Of a DNA stretch of 64,000 nt, positions 32,622-42,034 are shown in pieces. Made by a program: the position numbers and the translations under genes. Below the pieces are notes generated by a model. The model made no database searches, had not been told where the DNA came from, and saw only the letters and a list, made by a program, of their open reading frames with translations. The first letter of the stretch is position 1, and every line of letters begins with the position of its first letter. This DNA is from Massilia solisilvae. GTDB taxonomy: Bacteria; Pseudomonadota; Gammaproteobacteria; Burkholderiales; Burkholderiaceae_D. The DNA is taken from assembly GCF_024753215.1 (NCBI RefSeq), contig NZ_JANUGV010000001.1, forward strand, positions 496,001 through 560,000, written 5' to 3'.

Positions 32622-33749
32622 TTGATCGTCCTGTCCAGACCCGCGACCGATTTCGCCGCGCTGTTGAAGAAGACGGGCTCACGCGAGCCTGCGGCGCACG
32701 GGCTTTATTTCTATCCGCGCGGCCGCGATGCGCTGCTGGCCGGGCTGCACGCACTGGGCGTGCCGCCCGGCGAGACTGTGGTCGTGCCCGCGTATATCTG
32801 CGATTCGACCATTGCGCCGCTGCGCGGCGCCGGCTACCGCGTCTTGTTCGTGGACGTCGAGCCGAACTTCGAGCTGGATCTGGCGAAGGTGCTCGCGGCG
32901 GTCGAGCAGGGGGGCGCGCGGGCGGTTCTCGCGGTCCATTATTTCGGCTTTCCCGCCGGCGTGGCGCGGCTGGTGTCGGCATTGCGGCCGCGCGGCGTGC
33001 GCGTGATCGAGGACTGCTGCCACAGCTTCCTGACCCGAAGCGGCGGTCAGCCTGTCGGGCTTGCGGGGGACGCGGCCATCTTCAGCATGCGCAAGACGCT
33101 GCCGGTTCCGGACGGCGGCGCACTGCGCCTGAATACGGCCAGCGTCGGCGCGGCTGCGCTCGCGGCTGGGCGCGCCGGCGCGCCGCCGGTGGCGCGCTAT
33201 CTGGCCACCCGCTGTGCCGAGGCGGCCGTTGCCGCGGTCGGCTGGCCGAACATCTACGCAGGCGCGGTCGATGCGGCCAAGCGCAGGGTGCGAGGCGCGC
33301 GACCGGCGCACGCGCCAGAGCCACAACCGGTGGCGCAGCCCGTGCCGCAGGCTCCTTCGGCGCTGCTGGCGCGCTACCTCGCCAACGCGGACTATCTGCG
33401 ACAGATCGGCGAGCGCGTCGCGCACAACTATGCGCGCCTGGTCGAGGGGGCCGCCGCATGCGGCTTGCAGCCGTGCGTGCCGCAATTGGCGCCTGGCTGC
33501 GTTCCCCAGTGGGCGCCGTTGTGCGACGACTCGGGCCGGCTGGTTCCATGGCTGCGCGAGCACGGGGTGGGCGCGGCGCGCTGGCCCTGGCACGAGCTGC
33601 CGTCGGAGGTGGACGCGGCGCCGCAACGCTACCCGGTCAGTCATGACCTCAATCGTCGCCTGGCCCTGCTTCCGGTACATCAGAGCATCGGCAGCAGACA
33701 CATCGTGCGCATGCTCGCGCTGGTTCGGCAAGGCATGGCCGCGCAATGA
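32622..33749 (+). CDS. DegT/DnrJ/EryC1-type aminotransferase-like protein
   Basis: PLP-dependent enzyme fold of 375 residues. FYPRGRDALLAGLHALG and VVVPAYICDSTIAPLRGAG at the start, EDCCHSF (131 region) and Lys158 in FSMRKTLPVPDGGAL correspond to the cofactor region of DegT enzymes; Lys158 is the likely Schiff-base lysine. The C-terminal half is more divergent than in sugar aminotransferases. It may transaminate a keto-sugar or act on a small precursor. Start is TTG 32622 with GAGG about nine bases upstream; no ATG lies near. A long Ala/Pro-rich insertion (residues about 225-245) is unusual. Confidence 0.78.
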   Translation: MIVLSRPATDFAALLKKTGSREPAAHGLYFYPRGRDALLAGLHALGVPPGETVVVPAYICDSTIAPLRGAGYRVLFVDVEPNFELDLAKVLAAVEQGGARAVLAVHYFGFPAGVARLVSALRPRGVRVIEDCCHSFLTRSGGQPVGLAGDAAIFSMRKTLPVPDGGALRLNTASVGAAALAAGRAGAPPVARYLATRCAEAAVAAVGWPNIYAGAVDAAKRRVRGARPAHAPEPQPVAQPVPQAPSALLARYLANADYLRQIGERVAHNYARLVEGAAACGLQPCVPQLAPGCVPQWAPLCDDSGRLVPWLREHGVGAARWPWHELPSEVDAAPQRYPVSHDLNRRLALLPVHQSIGSRHIVRMLALVRQGMAAQ

Positions 33750-33789
33750 GCGGCGCGGCGGAATTTTCGGCAATTACAGGGCTGTCTTG

Positions 33790-34812
33790 ATGACATCAAT
33801 TAAAAGTGAGTGGATCTCCCGGGAGCAGTATGCAGGGCTGCTGGGCAGCTTCGCACAAGAGAGCGTCACGCTCTACCACCGGCTGGCATGGCTCGACGCG
33901 GTGGCCAGCGGTTTCCATGCGGATGTGCGTTTCATGCAGACGCTCGGCGCGGGCGGCTCGGCGCTCGCCGTCACGCCCTTCATGACCAAGAAGAAGGGGC
34001 CGTTTCGCCTGATCGGCACGCCGCTGAGCGGCATGTACACCGAGTTTTGCGGACCGCTGCTGGTCGAAGGGCTTGATCCGGACACGGTGGAGGCCGTCAT
34101 GACGTCGCAGCATCGCTTGCTCGCGCAGAACGGCCATTACATCGAGTGGGGCAGCAAGGGCGAGCAGCGGTGGGCGCATTCGCTCGCCTCGTTCGGCTAC
34201 GTCCACACGCAGCGCCCGACGCTGGTGGTGGACCTGTCTGCCGGCGTCGATGCCACCTGGGCCTCGTTCGAAGGCCGTGCGCGCAACATGACGCGCAAGT
34301 CCGAAAAAGCGGGCGTGGTGGCCAGGACCGTCACGCCGGACGAGGCGTGGATCGGCGCCTACTACGAGATGCTGCGCGCTACCTTCGGCCGCCAGGGCCT
34401 GGCGGTGCCGCACCCGCTGTCGTTCTACCGTCAGATGATCGCACTGTCGGCGGCAGGCAACGCGCGCTGCGTCGCCGCCGAGTTTGAGGGCAGGATGGTG
34501 GCGGCCTGCATTTTCCTGGTTGACCGCGCGCGCATGCTGTACCTGTCCGGCGTGGCCAACGAGCAGGGCATGACGCTGGCCGCCACTTCGCTGCTGCAGT
34601 GGCACGCGATACGTGAAGCGATCGAAGCGGGCGTGACCGAATATGACATGGGCGGCCTGGGCGTGCCCTCGATTGACAAATTCAAGCGCAGCTTCGGGGG
34701 CCGCGACTTCGCGCACCATCGCTGGACTTATCGATCGCGCCTGTTCGGCCTGGCCGAACCGGCCGCACTGTGGCTGGCCCGCAAGGGCTGGATCCGACTT
34801 GGGGGGAAATGA
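33790..34812 (+). CDS. FemAB-like GNAT acyltransferase
   Basis: 340 residues, a double-GNAT fold resembling FemAB-type aminoacyl/acyl transferases that occur in exopolysaccharide loci. Features: ITWGSKGEQRWA-like segment (YIEWGSKGEQRWAHSLASFG), TLVVDLSAG, FEGRARNMTRKSEKAGV, which matches the FemAB core, and the C-terminal YDMGGLGVPSIDKFKRSFGG, typical for the family. No signal peptide. Likely transfers an aminoacyl or acyl group to an amino sugar. The stop overlaps the next gene (ATGA). Confidence 0.8.
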   Translation: MTSIKSEWISREQYAGLLGSFAQESVTLYHRLAWLDAVASGFHADVRFMQTLGAGGSALAVTPFMTKKKGPFRLIGTPLSGMYTEFCGPLLVEGLDPDTVEAVMTSQHRLLAQNGHYIEWGSKGEQRWAHSLASFGYVHTQRPTLVVDLSAGVDATWASFEGRARNMTRKSEKAGVVARTVTPDEAWIGAYYEMLRATFGRQGLAVPHPLSFYRQMIALSAAGNARCVAAEFEGRMVAACIFLVDRARMLYLSGVANEQGMTLAATSLLQWHAIREAIEAGVTEYDMGGLGVPSIDKFKRSFGGRDFAHHRWTYRSRLFGLAEPAALWLARKGWIRLGGK

Positions 34813-35570
34813 CAATGCACGACGCCGCCGGCGTTTCACTCAAGGGAATGGTTCCGCTGGTCCTGCACCGCATCGTGCGCGGCCAGACCGAAGTCTGGGA
34901 AGACGTCAGTGAGGAACAGTTCAGGAGAATGCTCGATTTTATCGGCGAGCGCTGGGCGGTTTTCCGCCCCGGCGGCAGCGGGCGCGATCCGCGCTGGATG
35001 CTGACCTTCGACGACGGCTACCTCTCCGATTACGACATCGTCTTTCCGTTGTTGGTTGAACGTAACATTCAGGCGACTTTTTTCCTGATCACCGATAAAA
35101 TTGGCGCGCCGGGTTATCTGGACTGGGCCCAGATTAAAGAAATGCGCCGTCATGGAATGTGTTTCGGCTCGCATAGCCGCAGCCACCGCCGCATGAATAC
35201 CATTCCACTGGCCGAAGCCAGGGAAGAATTCGCGGTGTCGAAAACGGTCATCGAAGATAAATTGGGCGAGCAGGTTGCGGTTTTCTCGTATCCATATGGG
35301 GAGTGTTCCGCGCAACTGCATCGTGCCGGCTTTGATGTGGGATACCGGTATTTGTGTTCCTCGGCCCATGGCATCGCAGGCGCGAGCGGAACGGTGCCGC
35401 GCAATTCGATTAATTCAGGTCTCGATTGGAATGGCATCGAGCGTGTCATGGACCCGAGCGCCGGCACCCGCCTGCGTTGGCATTTGGAGGATTTGGTGAA
35501 GCATGTGATCAAAGGCGCGCTCGGTCGCGAGCGTTACATGAAATGGCGGAATAAGGCATTTCATGGGTAA
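34809..35570 (+). CDS. Polysaccharide deacetylase (NodB/CE4 family)
   Basis: Metal-dependent N-deacetylase of 253 residues. The catalytic motif TFDDG gives Asp68/Asp69, and the metal histidines are His122 and His126 in SHSRSHRRM. YPYGE in the middle corresponds to motif 3. No signal peptide is seen, so it may act on lipid-linked intermediates on the cytoplasmic side or on a sugar precursor. Start ATG 34809 overlaps the FemAB-like stop; the TFDDG position fits. The last eight bases overlap the following GT2 gene. Confidence 0.85.
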   Translation: MTMHDAAGVSLKGMVPLVLHRIVRGQTEVWEDVSEEQFRRMLDFIGERWAVFRPGGSGRDPRWMLTFDDGYLSDYDIVFPLLVERNIQATFFLITDKIGAPGYLDWAQIKEMRRHGMCFGSHSRSHRRMNTIPLAEAREEFAVSKTVIEDKLGEQVAVFSYPYGECSAQLHRAGFDVGYRYLCSSAHGIAGASGTVPRNSINSGLDWNGIERVMDPSAGTRLRWHLEDLVKHVIKGALGRERYMKWRNKAFHG

Positions 35571-36456
35571 GATCGATCGCGCAGCGGCTCTTGCCTCCTT
35601 GCGTTTTTCCGTCGTGATGGCAACCTATCGCGGCGACGACCCCGAGCAGTTGTACGCGGCAGGGGAGAGTGTATTCAAACAGACCAGGGCCCCTGATGAA
35701 CTGGTCATCGTGTGCGACGGCCCTGTCGGCGCCGGGCACGACCAGGTGATCCAGCGGTTGTCGCTGCTGGGGCCCATCCACTGCCTGCGGCTCGAGCACA
35801 ACGTCGGTCCCGGCGCCGCGCGCCACCACGGTATCCTGGCCGCAAGTCACGATGTGGTGGCGATCATGGATGCCGATGACATTTGCGTCCCCGACCGCTT
35901 TGAACGCCAGCTTGTGCTGGTCGAGGCGGGCCAGGTCGATGTGGTGGGAGGCTGGATCCGCGAGTTCAACGAGCGGCCGGGCGATTCTGAGACAGTGCGC
36001 CGAGTGCCGCAGAGCCATGATGAGATCGCGCGTTACGCCAAGCGGCGCAGCCCGATGAACAACGTGACCGCCATGTTCAGGAAACCGAGCTACCTGCAGG
36101 CTGGCGGCTACGCGTCGATGCGCACCATGGAAGACTACGACCTGTACGTGCGAATGCTGCTCGGTGGCGCGCGCTTTTGCAACCTGCCCGCGGTGCTGGT
36201 GGAGGTGCGCGCCGGGCGCAACATGTTCGAGCGGCGCGGCGGCCTGTCGATGATCCCGATCGAGTCGCGCTTGCTCTACCAGATGTACCGAAGCGGATTT
36301 TTCAGCTTGGGCGAATTCCTGTCGAACGTAATGATCCGGTCGGTCGTCCGGCTGCTACCCAATGGCGCGCGGCGCCTGCTGTACCAGATCTTTTTACGCG
36401 ACCAAGGGCGCGGCCGCGAGAGGCGGCCGGTGCCACGCAGCGCGGCGGGTGAATAA
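35563..36456 (+). CDS. Glycosyltransferase family 2 (AmsE-like)
   Basis: GT-A transferase of 297 residues. SVVMATYRGDDPEQLYAAGE, the DAD metal motif in VVAIMDADDICVPDRF, and MRTMEDYDLYVRMLLGG resemble amylovoran AmsE-type enzymes. The C-terminus is basic (DQGRGRERRPVPRSAAGE). It overlaps the deacetylase by eight bases and is the last gene of the plus-strand run; 6 bases beyond its stop, the next gene is on the other strand. Donor sugar unknown. Confidence 0.87.
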   Translation: MGKIDRAAALASLRFSVVMATYRGDDPEQLYAAGESVFKQTRAPDELVIVCDGPVGAGHDQVIQRLSLLGPIHCLRLEHNVGPGAARHHGILAASHDVVAIMDADDICVPDRFERQLVLVEAGQVDVVGGWIREFNERPGDSETVRRVPQSHDEIARYAKRRSPMNNVTAMFRKPSYLQAGGYASMRTMEDYDLYVRMLLGGARFCNLPAVLVEVRAGRNMFERRGGLSMIPIESRLLYQMYRSGFFSLGEFLSNVMIRSVVRLLPNGARRLLYQIFLRDQGRGRERRPVPRSAAGE

Positions 36457-36462
36457 GCCTGC

Positions 36463-36702
36463 CTAGCGGCGCGCTTTTTCCCACCAATTGTCGAACCAGG
36501 CGATCAGATAGCAGAGCAAGCCGGTGGCAACCGCGTAATCGGCGACCGCGTCTTGGTCGGTGGCGCTGGCGACGACGCCCACCAGCAGTGATGCGGCACC
36601 GAAGGGAGCGAGCACCCGGTTAAGACGGCGGCAGGCGCCAGACACGAGTTCGCTGGCATGGCGGCTGTGCATGGAAGAGTAAAGCTGCAGTTTTACTTTC
36701 AT
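36463..36702 (-). CDS. Hypothetical small membrane protein (79 aa)
   Basis: Not recognised. The start at 36702 (MKVKLQLYSS) has an excellent ribosome site, GGAGG, five bases upstream on the minus strand, which decides it over a GTG 12 bases earlier. Two hydrophobic segments are seen (FGAASLLVGVVASA and YAVATGLLCYLIAWF), with an acidic residue pair between them and a basic C-terminus (WWEKARR). It is convergent with the end of the polysaccharide locus and divergent from the YjbH-PAP2 gene. Confidence 0.6.
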   Translation of the reverse strand: MKVKLQLYSSMHSRHASELVSGACRRLNRVLAPFGAASLLVGVVASATDQDAVADYAVATGLLCYLIAWFDNWWEKARR

Positions 36703-36992
36703 TCTTGCCTCCACAATGTATGGCGGTATTTTTGTCTTATTTCGTCAAGTCGAAACTTAATCTGCGTCAATGATCCGCCTTTATTGTTCAGTCTAGCACA
36801 CGTTAGTGACAATGTAACAATGGGCTGCAGGTAATTTGAACAGCTTTTTTCAGGGCGTGGCGCGCGATGGATGGGCGTGCAAGGAGGCTTGGCCCGAAAT
36901 GATGCAAATGGTAAACTTTCGCCTATTTTCCCAGCAGGTTTTGACTTCCCCTCGGCTGCCTCGCGGCGCCACTTGCCCTCGAATGGATCAGC
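36703..36992. other. Divergent non-coding region upstream of the YjbH-PAP2 gene
   Basis: About 290 bases, more AT-rich than the neighbouring genes, separating a minus-strand small gene from a plus-strand gene, so it should hold both promoters. A TATTTT at 36924-36929 could be a -10 for the plus-strand gene but lacks a good -35. No palindrome or repeat of the window's families was found here. Confidence 0.4.
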
Positions 36993-39839
36993 GTGGTAGC
37001 AGTTTTCAGAACTTCTTTTAAATATTCGTGGTGCGGCTGGTTCATGCTGGGCGCGCTCAATGCGTATGCTGCCGCGCCGGCCGTGCACGGGCAGTCAGGC
37101 TACATCAACATGCCCAACGCCTCAGTCGAGGCCGATGGCACGATGAGCATCGGCTACGGTTACGACAAGCCGTATGGCAGTTTCTGGGTCAGCTCGACCG
37201 TGCTGCCGTTCCTGCAGGTGACCGGGCGCTACGTGTCGATCAGCGGCATCCCCGGTTTCACCGACGTGCCTGGCGAATACGGGTTTGCTTATGGCCGCTA
37301 CAAGGACAAGGTGTTCGATGCCAAGCTCCGGCTGTGGCAGGAGACGCGCTGGCTGCCCTCGGTCGCCGTGGGCGCCACCGACCTGCAGGGCACCGAGCTG
37401 TTCAAGGGACAGTACATCGTCGCTTCGAAGGCGTTCGGGGACGCGCGCAACCTCGAGGCAAGCATCGGGTACGGCCGCCATCGTCCCGACGGAGCGTTCG
37501 CGGGCGTGCGCTGGGCCCCGCTTTTCGCCCCCGGCTGGGCGGTGGCGGCCGAGTACGACGCGGTCGACTACAAGACCGACTTCAAGGCCTACCGCACCTA
37601 TGCCGGGCAGCGCAGCAAGGGCCCGGCGGTCGCGCTCGAGTATCGGTGGGGCTGGCTTGGCGCGCAGGTGGCGCGCCATCGCGATCACTTCAGTGCCAAT
37701 GCCTACATCAGCCTCCCGTTCTCGGAACGTGAATTCGTGCCCAAGCTGTACGAGCCGGCCTATTTCCAGCCGAAGGACGCACCGCCCAAGGTCAGCGCCG
37801 AGGACTGGAACCGTGACGGCCGCCATGGGGCTGCGCTGGTGCAGGCGCTGGTTCGCCAGGACTTCAAGAACGTGCGCGTCGAACTCGACCACGATGTGCT
37901 CAAGCTGGTGTTGACCAATGCGCGCATTGCCAACCTCGGGCGCGCGGTCGGCCGGGCCACGCGCACCGCGCTCGCCTTCGCCCCTGCGGGCACACGCTCG
38001 ATCCAGGTGACGTACACGCGGCTGGAGCAGCCGATCGCCACCTACGAGTTCGTCGACCTGCGCCAATTGACCGACTACCTCACCGGGCTGTCGTCGCGCG
38101 AGGCGTTCCTGCAGACGGTCGTGGTGCGCTATGCCACCCCGGATGAGCGCGGCCCCGCCGACCAGGCTGGCCTGCTCGACACGATCCAGGGCGATGGCGC
38201 GCTGGGCGTGCAGGTCGGCCACGAGGGCGACATGGTGCAGGTGCGCTCGGAAGACCGCGAAGCGAACCGCTTCAAGCTTGCGCCCAAGCTGTCTTTCTTC
38301 TTCAACGATCCGAGCGGCGCGCTGCGCTATGAAGTGTGGGGCGCGGCCAGCTACGACCGCCGGCTGGGCCAGGGGCTTTACCTGAACAGCGACATGAAGC
38401 TGACCGTGCTGGAGAACGTCTCCGGCGTCACCCAGCCCTCCAACAGCCTGCTGCCGCACGTGCGCTCCGACGTGGCCGACTACAAGCGCGGCGGGCGATT
38501 CAAGCTTAATCGTTTTCTGCTGAGCCAATACCTCAATCCCGGCGAGCGCGTGTACGCGCGCCTGTCCGGCGGCCTGTATGAGGAGATGTTCCGCGGCGTC
38601 GGCGGCCAGGTGCTGTATCTGCCCAAGGACAGCCGTTGGGCCACCGACCTGTCGCTCGACGCGCTGGAGCAGCGTGGTTACAAGGGCTGGCTCGACAAGC
38701 GCGACTACCGGACTGTCACCACGCTGGCCGCCTTGCATTACAGGCTTCCGTACGACATCACGGCGACCGCGCGCGCCGGCCGTTTCCTCGCGCGCGATAA
38801 CGGCGTGCGACTCGAATTCAAACGCCGCTTCCCGTCCGGGGTCGAGGTCGGCGGCTGGTTCAGCAAGACGAACGGCAATGACATCACCACGCCGGGCACG
38901 CCGGCCAACCCGTACCACGACAAGGGCGTGTTCCTGTCGGTACCGCTGAACATCATGTTGCCGAGCGATACTCAGGCCACCGCCGGCATGGCTCTGGCGC
39001 CGTGGACGCGCGACGTCGGCCAGATGGTGACCGGTCCGGTCGACCTGTATGAACTGATGGAGCAGCCGCGCCGCGACCTGACGGCCTATGACGGCCTTGG
39101 CAATTTCGCTGAGCGCGCGGATGAACAGGGTCTGCCCGCGGTCAATCCGCCCGCGCGCGCCATGCCCGACGCCTGGCCGCTGTTCCGCTGGCGCATCGAG
39201 CAGGCCACCTCATCTGCGCCGCGCTGGCCCGACTGGCTGAACGGCGCCGCGCTGGGGGGCAGTGCGATCATGGCCGGCGCCTTGCTCGACAAGCCGGTTG
39301 ACCGCTTCCTGCGCCAGCATCCCGATTCCAGTGCGCTGCGCAGCTGGGCCAACCTCGGCAAAGTGCTACCTGTCGCATTGACCGGGGTGGCCGGGGCGGC
39401 CGTGCTGTTCGGCGATGCGCGCCAGCAGAACATTGGCGTCATTTCGCTCGAGTCGCTGGCTGGGGCGGCCGCGCTGTCGATCGGTGCCAAGCACCTCGTC
39501 AGCCGCACCCGTCCGATCGACACGACCGCGCCGTGCGCGTGCGCGAGCCGCCGCTCGGACTCGTCGTTTCCGTCCAATCACGGCGTGGTGGCGTTCGCCG
39601 CTGTCACGCCGTTCGCCCAGGAATACGATGCGCCATGGCTGTACGGCCTGGCGGCAGCCGGCTCCATGGGACGTGTGGCGGGACGCCAGCACTGGGTCTC
39701 GGATGTCGTGGCCGGCAGCGCGCTGGGCTATGCGGTGGGCACCTGGCTGTGGCGCTCCCAGCGTGACGACAGCCGGTCGGGCCTGGTGTTGAGCCCGGGG
39801 CCGCGCGAGTTCAGCGTCTCCTGGAACAAATCCTATTGA
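36993..39839 (+). CDS. YjbH-type outer-membrane beta-barrel fused to a PAP2 phosphatase
   Basis: 948 residues. A signal peptide (ending ALNAYAA) leads into a large YjbH/GfcD-like region (about 30-690): GYINMPNASVEADGTMSIGYGYDKPYG at its start is the family signature, followed by many alternating beta-strands. Residues about 735-940 are a complete PAP2 domain with hydrophobic segments: K833-x6-R840-P841 (motif 1), SFPSNH ending in His863 (motif 2), and R894-x5-H900-x3-D904 (motif 3). YjbH/GfcD proteins help exopolysaccharide secretion or modification; PAP2 enzymes remove phosphate from lipid pyrophosphates or lipid A. The start is GTG 36993; no in-frame ATG gives a full signal peptide. Confidence 0.85.
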   Translation: MVAVFRTSFKYSWCGWFMLGALNAYAAAPAVHGQSGYINMPNASVEADGTMSIGYGYDKPYGSFWVSSTVLPFLQVTGRYVSISGIPGFTDVPGEYGFAYGRYKDKVFDAKLRLWQETRWLPSVAVGATDLQGTELFKGQYIVASKAFGDARNLEASIGYGRHRPDGAFAGVRWAPLFAPGWAVAAEYDAVDYKTDFKAYRTYAGQRSKGPAVALEYRWGWLGAQVARHRDHFSANAYISLPFSEREFVPKLYEPAYFQPKDAPPKVSAEDWNRDGRHGAALVQALVRQDFKNVRVELDHDVLKLVLTNARIANLGRAVGRATRTALAFAPAGTRSIQVTYTRLEQPIATYEFVDLRQLTDYLTGLSSREAFLQTVVVRYATPDERGPADQAGLLDTIQGDGALGVQVGHEGDMVQVRSEDREANRFKLAPKLSFFFNDPSGALRYEVWGAASYDRRLGQGLYLNSDMKLTVLENVSGVTQPSNSLLPHVRSDVADYKRGGRFKLNRFLLSQYLNPGERVYARLSGGLYEEMFRGVGGQVLYLPKDSRWATDLSLDALEQRGYKGWLDKRDYRTVTTLAALHYRLPYDITATARAGRFLARDNGVRLEFKRRFPSGVEVGGWFSKTNGNDITTPGTPANPYHDKGVFLSVPLNIMLPSDTQATAGMALAPWTRDVGQMVTGPVDLYELMEQPRRDLTAYDGLGNFAERADEQGLPAVNPPARAMPDAWPLFRWRIEQATSSAPRWPDWLNGAALGGSAIMAGALLDKPVDRFLRQHPDSSALRSWANLGKVLPVALTGVAGAAVLFGDARQQNIGVISLESLAGAAALSIGAKHLVSRTRPIDTTAPCACASRRSDSSFPSNHGVVAFAAVTPFAQEYDAPWLYGLAAAGSMGRVAGRQHWVSDVVAGSALGYAVGTWLWRSQRDDSRSGLVLSPGPREFSVSWNKSY

Positions 39840-39949
39840 ACGTGCGCCGGCGGCGAGCTGTTGCCGGCGTTGAGCAGACAAGATCCGGCATGGTGGTCGG
39901 GCCGCCCGCCGGCAGTCCGTCCCCCGGACCCTACAGCAAGGTTGTACCG

Positions 39950-41968
39950 ATGCGTTATCGTCCAGAGATCGACGGCCTGCGCGCCGTCGCCGTCCTTCCG
40001 GTGATCCTCTACCACGCCGGTTTCGGCTTGTTTGGCGGCGGCTATGTGGGTGTCGATGTGTTTTTCGTCATCAGCGGCTTCCTCATCACCTCGATCATCA
40101 TGGCAGACCTCGAGAAAGGCCGTTTCAGTATCCTCGAGTTCTATGAACGTCGCGCACGGCGGATTCTTCCTGCGCTGTTCGTCATGATGGCCGTGAGCAG
40201 TCTGTTCGCCTGGCGCTGGCTGCTGCCCGCGGACCTGAAGGGCTTTGCCCAGAGCGTGGTCGCGGTTTCGGCGTTCGCATCGAACATCCTGTTCTGGAAG
40301 ACCAGCGACTACTTCGATACCGCGGCCGAGCTCAAACCGCTGCTGCATACGTGGAGCCTGGCGGTGGAAGAGCAGTTTTACGTGATCTTTCCGCTGCTGC
40401 TGATGCTGGCCTGGCGCTTTGGCAAACGCCGGATCGTCGCGCTGCTTGGCGTCCTTGCACTGGCAAGCCTGGCCGTCGCGCAATGGGGCGCGAGCGCAGC
40501 GCCCACGGCCAATTTCTTCCTGCTCCCGTCGCGCGGATGGGAGCTGCTGATCGGCGCCTTCGCCGCCTTCCATTTTTCCAATCCTGACCGGCGCACGCCG
40601 GCCCAGCCGCTGCGCGAGGCGGGTGGCTGGACAGGGCTGGTCCTGATCGCCTGTGCCGTGTTCTTGTACGGCAGCCAGACGCCGTATCCCAGCGTCTACA
40701 CGCTGGTGCCGACGGTGGGAGCGTTGCTGGTCATCCTGTTTGCCGGGGCCGACACCGGCGCCGGAAGGTTGCTGGGCAGCCGGTGGTTTGCCGGAGTGGG
40801 CATGATCAGCTACAGCGCTTACCTGTGGCACCAGCCGCTGCTGGCCTTTGCCCGTTACCGGATGCCGGGCCACCCGGACCAGCTGATGCTCGGGGCGCTG
40901 GCGGCGGGCTCGCTGGTGCTGGCCTATTTCAGCTGGAAGTACGTCGAGACGCCTTTCCGTCAAAAGAACGTGGTCTCGCGCGCCACGATCTTTGGCTGTT
41001 CCGCCATTGCCTGCGCTGCCTTTGCGGCTGCCGGGTTCGCAGGCCACGTCAACAAGGGCTATCCGTCACGATTCCCCGCGATCGAGGACCTGCTGGCGAT
41101 TCGCACCGTGGACAGCAGTCCTTGCCACACCCTGTCGAGGCGGACTGCGGACCAGATCCGGCGTGGCGACATGTGCAAGGTGGGGGCCGCGGTGACGCCG
41201 CACTTTGCCGTCATTGGCGACTCCCATGCGGGCGCCCTGTTCGAGTCCCTCGGCAGGCGCCAGGGAGACAGGCCGTTCTCCTTCTATGCGGTGTCCGGCG
41301 GCTTTTGCGCGCCCTTGCTGGAGTTCCGCTTTGTCGGCAATACCATTGCCGATTGCGACGAAACGACGAGTGCCGCGTTCAGGCAGGTCATGGCTTCTCC
41401 GGCCATCGACACCGTCGTGTTGTTCGCGGAGTGGGCGAACTATACCAAGGGTTATCGCGATGACGGCAACGATCGAACACGCAGTCCCGGGCTGGTGGCC
41501 GATAGCCTCGGCGCGGCGCAAACGCCGGAGCAGAACCGGATGGTTTTCGAGCGTTCGCTGCAACGGACGGTCGATGCGCTGGAGCGTGCTGGAAAACAGG
41601 TCGTGATCATCGAACCGGTGCCTGAATTCCCGTTCAGGGTCTTCGACTCGGTGGCCAAGCAGATCGTGTACACGGGCGGGGCGCGTGATTATCCAAGGGT
41701 GAGCATCGCGGATTACCGCGCCCGCAACCACGAAGTGCTGGAGGCGTTCGCCAGGTTGCACGGCGTTCGTTTTGTCGACTCGGCCAGCTTGTTCTGTTCA
41801 AAGGACAATTGTTCGTCAGCCGACGGCCGCGGGCGCATTTTGTTCAGCGACACGAACCACGTCAACGAATACGGGGCGGACCTGATTGCAGGCGAATTGA
41901 TGAAATATATCGCGCAACCGCATGATGCCGGTAGCGCGCCCGCGCGCAGCGCGATCGCATCACGGTAG
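39950..41968 (+). CDS. Acyltransferase-3 / SGNH protein (OafA/YrhL-like O-acetylase)
   Basis: 672 residues in two parts. Residues 1 to about 370 are the ten-helix acyltransferase-3 domain, beginning YRPEIDGLRAVAVLPV and containing GVDVFFVISGF with FYERRARRILPAL. Residues about 400-660 form a periplasmic SGNH domain with Ser425 in VIGDSHAGA and the D634-x2-H637 pair in FSDTNHVNEYG. Such proteins move acetyl groups from the cytoplasm onto surface polysaccharides. Start ATG 39950 was chosen because the family begins with this segment; the frame is open to 39836 without a good start. A GC hairpin (39845-39869) precedes it. Confidence 0.9.
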   Translation: MRYRPEIDGLRAVAVLPVILYHAGFGLFGGGYVGVDVFFVISGFLITSIIMADLEKGRFSILEFYERRARRILPALFVMMAVSSLFAWRWLLPADLKGFAQSVVAVSAFASNILFWKTSDYFDTAAELKPLLHTWSLAVEEQFYVIFPLLLMLAWRFGKRRIVALLGVLALASLAVAQWGASAAPTANFFLLPSRGWELLIGAFAAFHFSNPDRRTPAQPLREAGGWTGLVLIACAVFLYGSQTPYPSVYTLVPTVGALLVILFAGADTGAGRLLGSRWFAGVGMISYSAYLWHQPLLAFARYRMPGHPDQLMLGALAAGSLVLAYFSWKYVETPFRQKNVVSRATIFGCSAIACAAFAAAGFAGHVNKGYPSRFPAIEDLLAIRTVDSSPCHTLSRRTADQIRRGDMCKVGAAVTPHFAVIGDSHAGALFESLGRRQGDRPFSFYAVSGGFCAPLLEFRFVGNTIADCDETTSAAFRQVMASPAIDTVVLFAEWANYTKGYRDDGNDRTRSPGLVADSLGAAQTPEQNRMVFERSLQRTVDALERAGKQVVIIEPVPEFPFRVFDSVAKQIVYTGGARDYPRVSIADYRARNHEVLEAFARLHGVRFVDSASLFCSKDNCSSADGRGRILFSDTNHVNEYGADLIAGELMKYIAQPHDAGSAPARSAIASR

Positions 41969-42034
41969 CGCCGGAATGCCGGCGACTGAACTCAGCACAG
42001 CGCCCGCAGATGGTGCATTTGACTTGGAATGAAA

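Noticed and set aside
6097..36456. Idea that the locus is an exosortase (PEP-CTERM) EPS system, because of the EPS-type MarR and FemAB-like protein
   Set aside because: No exosortase, PEP-CTERM protein or the usual chain-length/kinase pair was found; the gene set fits a Wzx/Wzy system.
39845..39869. GC-rich hairpin after the YjbH-PAP2 gene as a terminator
   Set aside because: Perfect 7-bp CGCCGGC arms but a long loop and no T-run; not strong enough to call.
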